Assembly: GCF_004332155.1 (NCBI RefSeq)
Contig: NZ_SJDV01000010.1
Span: forward strand, 31,422-95,421
Length of the DNA: 64,000 nucleotides
Source: Gramella sp. KN1008
GTDB taxonomy: Bacteria > Bacteroidota > Bacteroidia > Flavobacteriales > Flavobacteriaceae
Direction of reading: 5' to 3'
Shown here: one piece after another, positions 51,979 through 60,353 of the stretch
Layout of the letters: each line of letters starts with the position of its first letter
How positions within the stretch are numbered: position 1 is the stretch's first letter
The notes under the pieces: model-generated
Told to the model about the DNA's origin: nothing
Database searches by the model: none
Seen by the model: the letters and a program-made list of their open reading frames with translations, nothing else
Program-made: the position numbers and the translations under genes

Positions 51979-54927
51979 TTATAAATGTTCTTCTGTCTTC
52001 GTGGCTATTTGTTTAATAATCTTATCCAGTTCATAGGCTGAATTTAAAATATTTTGGAGCAATTCGTCCACGTTATCCAGGTCATTTTTATAATTGAGAA
52101 GCAGGTCCACCAGACCCAATACTTTCGCCAGAGGTGCTCTTACCACATGCGACTGAGTCCAGGCTATTTCCTTCAGTTTTCTATTATGCTCCTCTATTGC
52201 AAGAAGATGTTTCTTCCGTTCGGTTATATCCTGCAGAGAGCCGATAATTCGTTTGGGGTTCTCCTCATCATCAGTAATAACATAACTTCTGTCCAGTATA
52301 TATTTATATGAGCCGTCCTTACATCTCATACGATATTCGGTAGTAAGATTCCTGATTTTGTGTCTCCTCATTCTTCGGGCAAGCTCCTTAACTCCTTCCA
52401 GATCTTCCGGATGGATTTTGTCATCCCACCACGCTCCAGTTTTACCAATTTCATCAATAGCATATCCAAGCATTTTAGTGGCAGCTTTATTGACTGTCAC
52501 CTCATCCTTTTCAATATCATAATCGGTTATAATATCACTGGTGGCCTTTGATACCACTTCATAGCGTTGTACACTTTCAAGAAGCTGACTCTTTTGCTTT
52601 ACAAATTCTGTGATATCCCGGGAATTCATAACAATTCCTCCCACCGCATCATCATTTTTAAGATTGGTGATTATCGTCTCTATCCAGCGCCATTGATCAT
52701 TAGCATTCTTAATTCTATAAGGAGGTAACTGGATTCTTTTATGGGTTTTCAATCCGGCAAGGTATTCATTTACTTTAGGAAGATCCCTTTTATGAATATA
52801 ATCCAGGAAATTAGTCGCGTTCATTTGGCCAGGGTCCATTCCAAAGACACATTTAGAAGCCGGACTATTATAAATATAATTATAGTTGCAGTCCATTATA
52901 GAAATAAGATCAGAGCCCTCCTGCACAAGTGATTTAAATCGCTTCTCACTATGCCTCAATTTCTCTTCCGCCTTTACCATGGCGGTAATGTCATTTACAA
53001 GGGATACCCTGGCTTTTATTCCGTCATAAATAAGAGGATTGCTCTTCACACTAACATAAAGGAATCTGCCATCTTTGGTAATATGTTTTACCTTTACATT
53101 AAAGAAATCGTTCTTATTATCGTTTACAACTTTTTTAATACGTTTTTCCTGCTTTGGAGCCCAAAGATCTTCCACGGTCATATTAAGAAATTCTTCCCTG
53201 GAAAACCCATACAGATCTATAGCAGCCTGATTAACACTTAAAAACCTGAGATGCTCCCTATCCAAAACCCACATGGGCATAGGGTTAATATTAAAAAGAC
53301 TTTTATATTTCTCTTCAGATAACTGGAGTTTAGTTTGTATATTATTTTTCTCCTCTATTTGTACAGCTAATTGTGCATTAGCTTCCTTTAGAGGTGTAAT
53401 ATCAGTTCCGAATACATATACAATATTCTCATCTTTAAAGAAACGAGAAAAACGCCAGGAGATCCATAAATAAGTTCCGTCCTTCTTTCTGCACCTGATC
53501 TCAAATTTTTCATCTGGAACGGCTAGATCGTTCATAGCCTGATAGACTTTTTCCAGGTCTGCGGGATGTACAAAATCCACAAATGGCCGGGATAAAATTT
53601 CATCGCTGCTATAACCAAATTTATATTCAAAAGACGGGTTTACCACTTTTACAAAACCATCAAGCCCTACTACAGCAATAAGGTTTAATGAATAATTAAA
53701 AAAATTACTCAGCTGATCCTGGCTTCGTTTGCCCTCAATAACTGAAGCTATTTGTATTGATATCTCCTGTAAAAAATCAACTTCGATCTCTTTATCTTTT
53801 TTTACAGAGCCAAGGCATAAAATAGCAACTATCCTATCCTGAAAGATTACGGGAATGCCAACAGCCGATTCTATTTTACCTTTTCCCTCCAGCACCATGT
53901 TATTCAGCAATGGATTGCTCCCTCTTATAAACTGAATATTCTTCGATTCCCAGACCGCTCCGGGCAGTCCTTCCCCAACCTGATAAGTACTACCCCGCTC
54001 CTTTCCAAACAGATCCTGATCTTCCGGCCAGAAAGCCGTACGGATAAGATTATTTCCGTCCATACTCATTTTGTAAGCTTCTCCATAATCAAAACCTAAC
54101 CGGGTGCAGAGCTGCTTAAGTGTATGGATCATGGATTCCTTAAGCTCTTCAAAATCACCAAAGCCCTTCATAATCTGGAAGACAAGTGCTTTTTTCTTTT
54201 CCTGATTATAAGCGGTTGTAACATCTCTGGCTATACCTATAAGCCCTGTAACAGTATTTTCTTCATTTTTTAACGGGACTTTAGTTAGCAGTACTCTTTC
54301 CTCTTTTCCACTTGTAGTAATAACTACATCCGATCTGTTAATAACCGGATTTCCGGTTCTCATTACCTCCTCATTATCTGCTATAATTTTTTTTCCCTTT
54401 TCTTCTTCGAAATAATCTAAAGGAGTTTGACCTTTATAGATGTTTTCCTGATTCTTATTCAGAATATTTTCAGAAAACTTCTTATTAAAAAGAACTGATC
54501 TATGTTCCCTGTCCTTTACAAAAATATAATCGGGGATATTATCTATAATTTTCTGAAGCATTAGTTTTTCCCCGTTGAGGGAATCTTCCTGAGACTCTAG
54601 CTTTTTAATAGAGACCGAGAGACTGGAAAATTGATCATTTTCATCCAGAACCGGTGAGAGAAAAATTTGATAGCTGCCTAAATCTGAAGAAAATGAAATA
54701 TGACATATTTCTAAACTTCCGCCAAATGCTTTGTCCAGCTTATCTTCTACCTTTCTGCTTTGATTACCAAAGAGACTAGGAAAATACGCATCTTCGTGCA
54801 GACATTTCTTCAGAATTTTCTCACAGAAACTTTGGGCGGCTGAATTAAAAGCCAGCACCTTAAAACTTCTACCGAGCCTGAAAAAAGCCTGAACCTTCCT
54901 CTGAGAAGTATCAGTCTTCGAATACAA
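51979..54927 (-). CDS. Multi-PAS/GAF sensor with terminal phospho-acceptor region but no ATPase domain
   Basis: The 982-residue protein starts with TTG at 54925-54927; an in-frame stop lies 18 nt upstream and no Met occurs before about residue 123, so the TTG start is likely. The order is a PAS-like start, a PAS, a GAF domain (about 245-400), four PAS/PAC domains (about 410-900), and a HisKA-like dimerisation helix with His927 in QSHVVRAPLAK. Only 55 residues follow, and no N, G1 or G2 box is present. The frame closes normally, so this is not an obvious frameshift. It may need a separate kinase, or act as a phosphotransfer or signal-integration protein. The response regulator is the next gene. 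Confidence 0.82.
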   Translation of the reverse strand: MYSKTDTSQRKVQAFFRLGRSFKVLAFNSAAQSFCEKILKKCLHEDAYFPSLFGNQSRKVEDKLDKAFGGSLEICHISFSSDLGSYQIFLSPVLDENDQFSSLSVSIKKLESQEDSLNGEKLMLQKIIDNIPDYIFVKDREHRSVLFNKKFSENILNKNQENIYKGQTPLDYFEEEKGKKIIADNEEVMRTGNPVINRSDVVITTSGKEERVLLTKVPLKNEENTVTGLIGIARDVTTAYNQEKKKALVFQIMKGFGDFEELKESMIHTLKQLCTRLGFDYGEAYKMSMDGNNLIRTAFWPEDQDLFGKERGSTYQVGEGLPGAVWESKNIQFIRGSNPLLNNMVLEGKGKIESAVGIPVIFQDRIVAILCLGSVKKDKEIEVDFLQEISIQIASVIEGKRSQDQLSNFFNYSLNLIAVVGLDGFVKVVNPSFEYKFGYSSDEILSRPFVDFVHPADLEKVYQAMNDLAVPDEKFEIRCRKKDGTYLWISWRFSRFFKDENIVYVFGTDITPLKEANAQLAVQIEEKNNIQTKLQLSEEKYKSLFNINPMPMWVLDREHLRFLSVNQAAIDLYGFSREEFLNMTVEDLWAPKQEKRIKKVVNDNKNDFFNVKVKHITKDGRFLYVSVKSNPLIYDGIKARVSLVNDITAMVKAEEKLRHSEKRFKSLVQEGSDLISIMDCNYNYIYNSPASKCVFGMDPGQMNATNFLDYIHKRDLPKVNEYLAGLKTHKRIQLPPYRIKNANDQWRWIETIITNLKNDDAVGGIVMNSRDITEFVKQKSQLLESVQRYEVVSKATSDIITDYDIEKDEVTVNKAATKMLGYAIDEIGKTGAWWDDKIHPEDLEGVKELARRMRRHKIRNLTTEYRMRCKDGSYKYILDRSYVITDDEENPKRIIGSLQDITERKKHLLAIEEHNRKLKEIAWTQSHVVRAPLAKVLGLVDLLLNYKNDLDNVDELLQNILNSAYELDKIIKQIATKTEEHL

Positions 54928-54995
54928 GGTTAACAGGTTAAATTATAGGTTGATTGGGCTGGAGATGAAAATACAAAAAAAATATAATTTCCTAT

Positions 54996-56354
54996 CTAAA
55001 AAATAGCTTTTGTGAAATTTATCCCCACTCCCAAATTAGGACTTTCAGTCGGTGAGATATCATAACCCAATTGAGCTTTAACTTTATATGCTGAATTTAT
55101 AAAGTCAAACTCCACTAAACCAGAAAAAATCTCTTTATTATTTGGATTATTGGTATCTGTGAGGCCATAATCTCTATAACTTAAAATAAGACGGTAGGGA
55201 ATACTTTTAAAAAATTCACCTTTTAAACCTAAATGATGAACTAACAAAATATTATTAGCAATCCTAAATCTGTTTTCATTAAGCAGTATATATGGCACTC
55301 CAACAACCTGATTATCATACGTCCATCCTGAACGATAAAGATTATTGTTAAAATAATTATCCCCTCCGTCCACTTCCGAACTTTTTCTGCTCCTACTTTG
55401 ATTTTTTGTATAATAAAATTCGTACATCAACGCCTTTAACCAGGATGTTCCCCAAAATGTATCGCGGTTATCCTCGATGTATAAAGCATATCTCCCATCA
55501 GGGAAATTTCCCATTTTCATTCCGGAGGCATCCTCAAAAATATGATTGTATAAAAATTGCAAATCCAATCCATTCAGCTGGGATTTAAGCCTTATTTCAT
55601 AACTACCAAGTTGGTTTCCAAGAGCATTTACTTCTTCTCCCCCCACTCCATTATCACCGGCCATACCAAAAAAAACCCTTGTATAATCAATAAAAGAATT
55701 GGGGAGTTTTCCATAAGTAGGAGAGATACCAGCCCATTGTACATAATGCTGAACCCCCAGAGCAATTTGAAAATCATTCGGACTTTTATAAACCAAATGA
55801 AAACTTTTATGGTGAAGTCGAGTCTTTTCTACATATCTATTATCATCCATTAAATATTCTTCTAATTCTGCCATAACTCCGATCCCATGTTCCTTCCCCA
55901 AAAAAATGGGATATCTGGTATAAATTTGTAAGCCGGGCATAGCCCCGGAATTTAATGACCAAAGAATATTTTCATTAGTAGCACTTAACCCTTGAAATAT
56001 ATCTTTCTTGTGTTTTTTGCCCAAAATCATTCCGACTTTTCGAGAATTAAATTCAAAATAAACTTCGTCCAGTTTTATTCCATCCTCAAAGCCATCCTTA
56101 TATAAAGTTCCAATCCCTAGCTCAATATGAGTTGAATCTCCTATCTGTAGTATTCCCGAACCTGTCAAAAGTGTCGATATATGACTTTTTTCATCTATTC
56201 TACCCTTTTTATTTGTATGCAGCCAAAATGGAGACCTCTCATTGGAATAAACCTGCCCTAACCCTTCAAAATTCAACTGGTAATCAATCCTTTGTGCTGA
56301 AACTTCAAAGCTCAGAATTATAAAAAAAAATTGTAGAAATAAGTTTAGTCTCAT
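54996..56354 (-). CDS. Wzi/capsule assembly-family outer membrane protein
   Basis: The 452-residue protein has a signal peptide (cleavage near VSAQ, residue 20). The mature part is rich in alternating aromatic/polar strands (FWLHTNKKGRI, VYFEFNSRKVGMILGKKHKKD), ending NLGVGINFTKAIF, an outer-membrane-barrel end with a terminal Phe. This resembles the capsule-assembly Wzi family of Bacteroidota, which help retain surface polysaccharide. It is divergent from the CpsB-type phosphatase gene across 77 nt and borders the EPS locus. Confidence 0.75.
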   Translation of the reverse strand: MRLNLFLQFFFIILSFEVSAQRIDYQLNFEGLGQVYSNERSPFWLHTNKKGRIDEKSHISTLLTGSGILQIGDSTHIELGIGTLYKDGFEDGIKLDEVYFEFNSRKVGMILGKKHKKDIFQGLSATNENILWSLNSGAMPGLQIYTRYPIFLGKEHGIGVMAELEEYLMDDNRYVEKTRLHHKSFHLVYKSPNDFQIALGVQHYVQWAGISPTYGKLPNSFIDYTRVFFGMAGDNGVGGEEVNALGNQLGSYEIRLKSQLNGLDLQFLYNHIFEDASGMKMGNFPDGRYALYIEDNRDTFWGTSWLKALMYEFYYTKNQSRSRKSSEVDGGDNYFNNNLYRSGWTYDNQVVGVPYILLNENRFRIANNILLVHHLGLKGEFFKSIPYRLILSYRDYGLTDTNNPNNKEIFSGLVEFDFINSAYKVKAQLGYDISPTESPNLGVGINFTKAIF

Positions 56355-56405
56355 GTAACAGATCTAGGAACGATGCAAATATTACTAATAAGAATTTAAA
56401 TTATG

Positions 56406-56413
56406 TAATTTTG
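56406..56413 (+). promoter_or_regulatory. Candidate -7 box (TAnnTTTG) for the CpsB-type phosphatase
   Basis: TAATTTTG matches the consensus exactly, 19 nt before the ATG at 56432, implying a very short leader. The same gap must also hold the promoter for the Wzi gene, for which only a near match is seen. Confidence 0.45.
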
Positions 56414-56431
56414 AAAGCTAAAATAGAATGA

Positions 56432-57172
56432 ATGTTTCCCATATTTCAAAGAAAAATCTACTTAATAGACCATCTGGAAGGAGTTACTGATTTTCATAAT
56501 CATATTTTACCTGGTATTGATGACGGAGCACAAACAGTAGAAGAATCTTTAGAGCTAATTAAAGGCTTTGAAGAAATTGGTATAAGTAAGTTTGTTGCTA
56601 CTCCCCATATAATAGGTGAATATTATCCAAATACACCAAGAACTATTAAATCTGCACTGAATCTTGTCCAGAATAACATAAAATCACAAGTTAAAATCTG
56701 TGCTGCTGCAGAATATATGATGGATCAGCATTTTGTTGAATTTATTAACAATAAAGAACTTCTTACGGTTGTAGGTAAAAAAGTACTGGTTGAAATGTCA
56801 TATTTTCAACCGCCTCTCAATTTAAAAGAAATACTCTTTACTCTTCAAAATAATTCTTATTCCCCTATTTTAGCTCACCCAGAAAGATATACTTATTTAC
56901 ATTCAAAAAGTTTGGAAGGATACAAGGATCTGAAATCACGTGGATGCAGATTCCAACTAAATATGCTTTCTCTATCTGGCCATTACGGTGCCTCCATTCA
57001 AAAGACCTCTTTTTACCTTATAGAAGCCGGACTGATTGATTTTATATGTAGTGATGTCCATAAAAAAGAGCACCTTGAAAAGATTAAAACAATAAGAATT
57101 CCGAAGAAATATTCAGAAAAGATAAAAGCAATAATAGAAAACAATATAGATTTATTCAAATCTACAACCTAG
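56432..57172 (+). CDS. CpsB/YwqE-type tyrosine-protein phosphatase (PHP fold)
   Basis: The 246-residue protein has the PHP metal motifs: DFHNHILPGIDDGAQ (about 20-34), ATPHIIGEY, LAHPERYTYL and CSDVHKKEH. This is the metal-dependent CpsB/CapC/YwqE phosphatase group, which removes phosphate from the tyrosine cluster of the BY-kinase. Its stop codon overlaps that of the Wzc gene by 4 nt tail to tail. It is transcribed against the kinase gene, so phosphatase and kinase levels may be under separate control. Confidence 0.9.
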   Translation: MFPIFQRKIYLIDHLEGVTDFHNHILPGIDDGAQTVEESLELIKGFEEIGISKFVATPHIIGEYYPNTPRTIKSALNLVQNNIKSQVKICAAAEYMMDQHFVEFINNKELLTVVGKKVLVEMSYFQPPLNLKEILFTLQNNSYSPILAHPERYTYLHSKSLEGYKDLKSRGCRFQLNMLSLSGHYGASIQKTSFYLIEAGLIDFICSDVHKKEHLEKIKTIRIPKKYSEKIKAIIENNIDLFKSTT

Positions 57173-59571
57173 CTAAATAATCTTCTTTTCAATCTTTTCC
57201 ATCTGCTTTCTTTATCAACCCCATAACCATAACCATAGCCGTAGGAATATCCATATTGAGCGCCATAAGAAAACTTAGAGTAATCCACATCGTTAAGAAT
57301 TACTGCAAGACCTTTTAGTTTACCCTGTTTTTTAAGGTCTTTGGGAAACTCTAGAAGATTTTTTTCCGTAAAATCGGCTCGTGTTACATACAAAGTATAA
57401 TCAGCAAGCTGACTAATAAGTAAAGTATCGGTTACGATCATTGTAGGAGCCGTATCAACAATTACATAGTCATACCGATTTCTGGATTCTTTGATTAATT
57501 CTTCCATACGGTCGTTCATAAGTAATTCAGCAGGATTTGGAGGGATTGGACCAGAAAGTATAATATCTACGGATATGCCATCATCCTTAGTTTCTGAAAT
57601 AATATCTTCAGTGGTTAAATCATAATCATATAAGTAGTCTGAGAGTCCTCTTTCTTGAGCTCCTTCTGTGGCGGCAGTATATCGGTGCAGTTTTGGATTC
57701 CGAATATCCGCACCTACTAACAATACCGATTTACTAGTACTAGCCAGGGTTCTAGCTAAATTATAAGAAATAAATGTTTTACCTTCTCCTTTGATGGTAG
57801 AAGTAACAAATATCACATTACCTATTTCCTTATTTTTATTCTGAATTAAATAAGCAAGGTTTGTTCTTAAAATCCTAAATGACTCTGCCAAAGGTGAACG
57901 ATCATTCACATGAATTATATCGCTCTGATCCGTACCTATCCGAGGAACTTCCCCTACAAATGGGACCGATTTCAATAAGGAACTCAAATCTCCTTTATGA
58001 TGAACTTTAGTGTCCAGGAAGTTCTTAATAAAGATAATTAGTATGGGAACGATAAATCCTAAAATTAAGCCTCCAGCTAATATAAGCCAAGGTCTGGGAT
58101 CTACCGGTTCATTTAAAGTGAAGGCCGAATCTACTACTCGGGCCACAGAAGCCGTAGCAGCAAAGGAAATAGCAGCCTCTTCCCGTCTCTGTAATAAGAA
58201 TAAATATAATTGTTCTTTAATCTGTTGTTGGCGTTCAATACTTCGCATCCCTTTTTCCAATCCAGGGAAATTACTGAACCGATTTTGAGCAAAATTTTCT
58301 CTTTGATTTAATTCCCTAAGCTTTACATTGATGGATCTTCGTGTACTCTCAATATTTTCAAAAAGATTCTTTTTTAAACTGTCAAGTTGTTCAGTAAGAT
58401 TTTCGACAATAGGGTTCCTAGAAGTTGAACCTTTAAGATACATATTCCGCTCCATAACCAGAGAATTATAGGTGCTAATAAGTCCAGAAACACCTGCATC
58501 CTCTATTCCTACTTCTGGAAGAAATTCATAATCCGCCTGATCTCTTAAGAGATCTTCTATGGATTTTAACAATTCTAATTGGGTTTCAAGTTCAAAAATC
58601 TGTTGCTCAGCCTGAGTAAATTTAGCTTGAAATTCGGAAGCTCCTGTTTCTACATTCATCAGGCGATTTTCCCGCTTAAATTCAGCTATTCCTCCTTCAA
58701 CCGAATCTAATTCCGAAGTAATCATTTCGAGTCTCTCCTGAATAAAATTGGTAGTATTTTCAGCAACCTCCTGTTTATCTTTAACACCTTCCTCATTAAA
58801 ACGCTCCATTAACTTATTCAAGAAATCTTCAGATTTTTTACTTGAATAATTTACCGTACTTAATGCCAAAATATCCTTCGCCTGACCCTTAGGTGCTATT
58901 AACAACCTTTGTATAAATTCATTAGCTACCTGCCTAACCGGCTTTAATTTTATGTTAACAGTACTTGTACGCTTAAAACTACCTTCTTCACCTCCTGACC
59001 TGGGTAGAATTGTAAATTGGATTTCATTCAATTTAATGACTTCACCAATCTCGTGAATATCGGAATAGTCCGAGCCCTCCTCTTCGAGCCTGAATGAGGT
59101 GTCAGAAACGGGTGTAATAAACAGATTCCCATAAGTCTCATTGACTATTGAATCTGGAGTAATAAATTCTATTAAAATAGGACTGGACTTGTAAGCTTCT
59201 ACGGTTATAACATTCCCTTCAATAAAATATGAAATATTAAGATCGAGTTCATCAACTACACTTTCGACGAGTTGTTTTGATTTTAGCTTTTCGATATGGT
59301 TTTGAAGACCATCTCCCTCAAGTGAAAACACGGCACCACCTCCAGAAGGTAACGCACTCATGGCATTCTTCTTTTGTTCATCTACAATGATCATAGTTGC
59401 CTCTGTCCTATACTTAGGAAGAGTATATCGATTATATAAAAAAGCAAGTAATCCTCCCAATAAACATCCCAGCACCAGCCATTTCCAATGGGTAAGATAT
59501 TTATAGATTTCGGTTTTTAAATCAAAATTGGATTCTTTGTTTTCTTCAGAAAATTCTGTGATGTCTTCCAT
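57169..59571 (-). CDS. Wzc-type bacterial tyrosine kinase/polysaccharide co-polymerase
   Basis: The 800-residue protein has a Wzz domain with two transmembrane segments (about 33-50 and 500-520), a long coiled coil between (250-470), and a C-terminal P-loop kinase: TIKGEGKTF (about 591-599), Walker A' VLLVGADIRNP and Walker B DYVIVDTAPT. The tail has a tyrosine-rich cluster (YGYSYGYGYGYG) followed by a basic end, the autophosphorylation site. It controls chain length and export of the surface polysaccharide with Wza and is dephosphorylated by the CpsB-type enzyme. It lies 3 nt downstream of the Wza gene. Confidence 0.93.
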   Translation of the reverse strand: MEDITEFSEENKESNFDLKTEIYKYLTHWKWLVLGCLLGGLLAFLYNRYTLPKYRTEATMIIVDEQKKNAMSALPSGGGAVFSLEGDGLQNHIEKLKSKQLVESVVDELDLNISYFIEGNVITVEAYKSSPILIEFITPDSIVNETYGNLFITPVSDTSFRLEEEGSDYSDIHEIGEVIKLNEIQFTILPRSGGEEGSFKRTSTVNIKLKPVRQVANEFIQRLLIAPKGQAKDILALSTVNYSSKKSEDFLNKLMERFNEEGVKDKQEVAENTTNFIQERLEMITSELDSVEGGIAEFKRENRLMNVETGASEFQAKFTQAEQQIFELETQLELLKSIEDLLRDQADYEFLPEVGIEDAGVSGLISTYNSLVMERNMYLKGSTSRNPIVENLTEQLDSLKKNLFENIESTRRSINVKLRELNQRENFAQNRFSNFPGLEKGMRSIERQQQIKEQLYLFLLQRREEAAISFAATASVARVVDSAFTLNEPVDPRPWLILAGGLILGFIVPILIIFIKNFLDTKVHHKGDLSSLLKSVPFVGEVPRIGTDQSDIIHVNDRSPLAESFRILRTNLAYLIQNKNKEIGNVIFVTSTIKGEGKTFISYNLARTLASTSKSVLLVGADIRNPKLHRYTAATEGAQERGLSDYLYDYDLTTEDIISETKDDGISVDIILSGPIPPNPAELLMNDRMEELIKESRNRYDYVIVDTAPTMIVTDTLLISQLADYTLYVTRADFTEKNLLEFPKDLKKQGKLKGLAVILNDVDYSKFSYGAQYGYSYGYGYGYGVDKESRWKRLKRRLFS

Positions 59572-59574
59572 AAA

Positions 59575-60348
59575 TTAGAGACTGTTTATAAGCAAATATA
59601 GACCTATGACCGTAGTACCCAAAGATATTATCCCCTGATAACTGGTGAAAAAACCAGCTGATTTAACTGCCCTGTAGCTCGGTTCTACATATACAATATC
59701 ATTTTGTTTAAGATAAAAATATGGACTGTTGAAAAGATTAGTTTCAGTCATATCTATAGTCCCAACACTTTTCACCCCATTTTGTTCCCTTATAATCGTT
59801 ATATTTTCCCTTTTGCCATCATAAGATATATCCCCGACCATTGCTATTAATTCCGGCATGCTTACTCTACCATCAGATATTTGTATTCTTCCAGGACTAT
59901 TTACTTCTCCCAGAACGGTCACACTGAAATTTACTATCCTAACATCAACGATTGGATCTTTTACATAAGCTTCGATTTCCTTTTCTAACTTTTTCCTAAT
60001 CTCACCTCTTGTTAAGCCCTTTACATGCAACTGGCCAATAACCGGAAAATTAATATTCCCTTCAGGGTCAACCAAATAACCGGACAGAGAGGATCCCTGT
60101 CCTCCTCCACCGCTCTGTTGGCTCTGACCCTGGCCTTGCATTTGAAAAGGTTTAACAATCTCTTCATTGACAGAGGAAGAAGAAACATTAATTCTTAATA
60201 CATCATTTGGCTCTATTACCGGTTCATAATTAAGTATATTCTTTTTGCCTTCTAAACTCTTTACATTTTCAAAATAAACTATCTCATCCTTTGTGGCACA
60301 ACCTATTAATAAAGTAGTGCAAAAAAGCAGAATTGAAATTTTCTTCAT
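59575..60348 (-). CDS. Wza-type polysaccharide export lipoprotein
   Basis: The 257-residue protein has a lipoprotein signal (LLIGC, Cys17). A Poly_export domain (about 43-130, EPNDVLRINVSS, VDPEGNINFPVIGQLHVKGLTRGE) and an SLBB domain (about 135-225, VTVLGEVNSPGRIQI) follow, with a C-terminal hydrophobic segment (about 230-255). It forms the outer-membrane channel for polysaccharide export with Wzc. A Gly/Gln/Ser-rich insert lies at about 70-90. It overlaps no gene but is packed between capD-like and wzc-like genes. Confidence 0.92.
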   Translation of the reverse strand: MKKISILLFCTTLLIGCATKDEIVYFENVKSLEGKKNILNYEPVIEPNDVLRINVSSSSVNEEIVKPFQMQGQGQSQQSGGGGQGSSLSGYLVDPEGNINFPVIGQLHVKGLTRGEIRKKLEKEIEAYVKDPIVDVRIVNFSVTVLGEVNSPGRIQISDGRVSMPELIAMVGDISYDGKRENITIIREQNGVKSVGTIDMTETNLFNSPYFYLKQNDIVYVEPSYRAVKSAGFFTSYQGIISLGTTVIGLYLLINSL

Positions 60349-60353
60349 ATAGT

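Noticed and set aside
57190..57250. Repetitive CCATAACCATAACCATAGCC-like sequence near the 3' end of the kinase gene
   Set aside because: It encodes the Tyr/Gly cluster of the BY-kinase tail, expected for the family.
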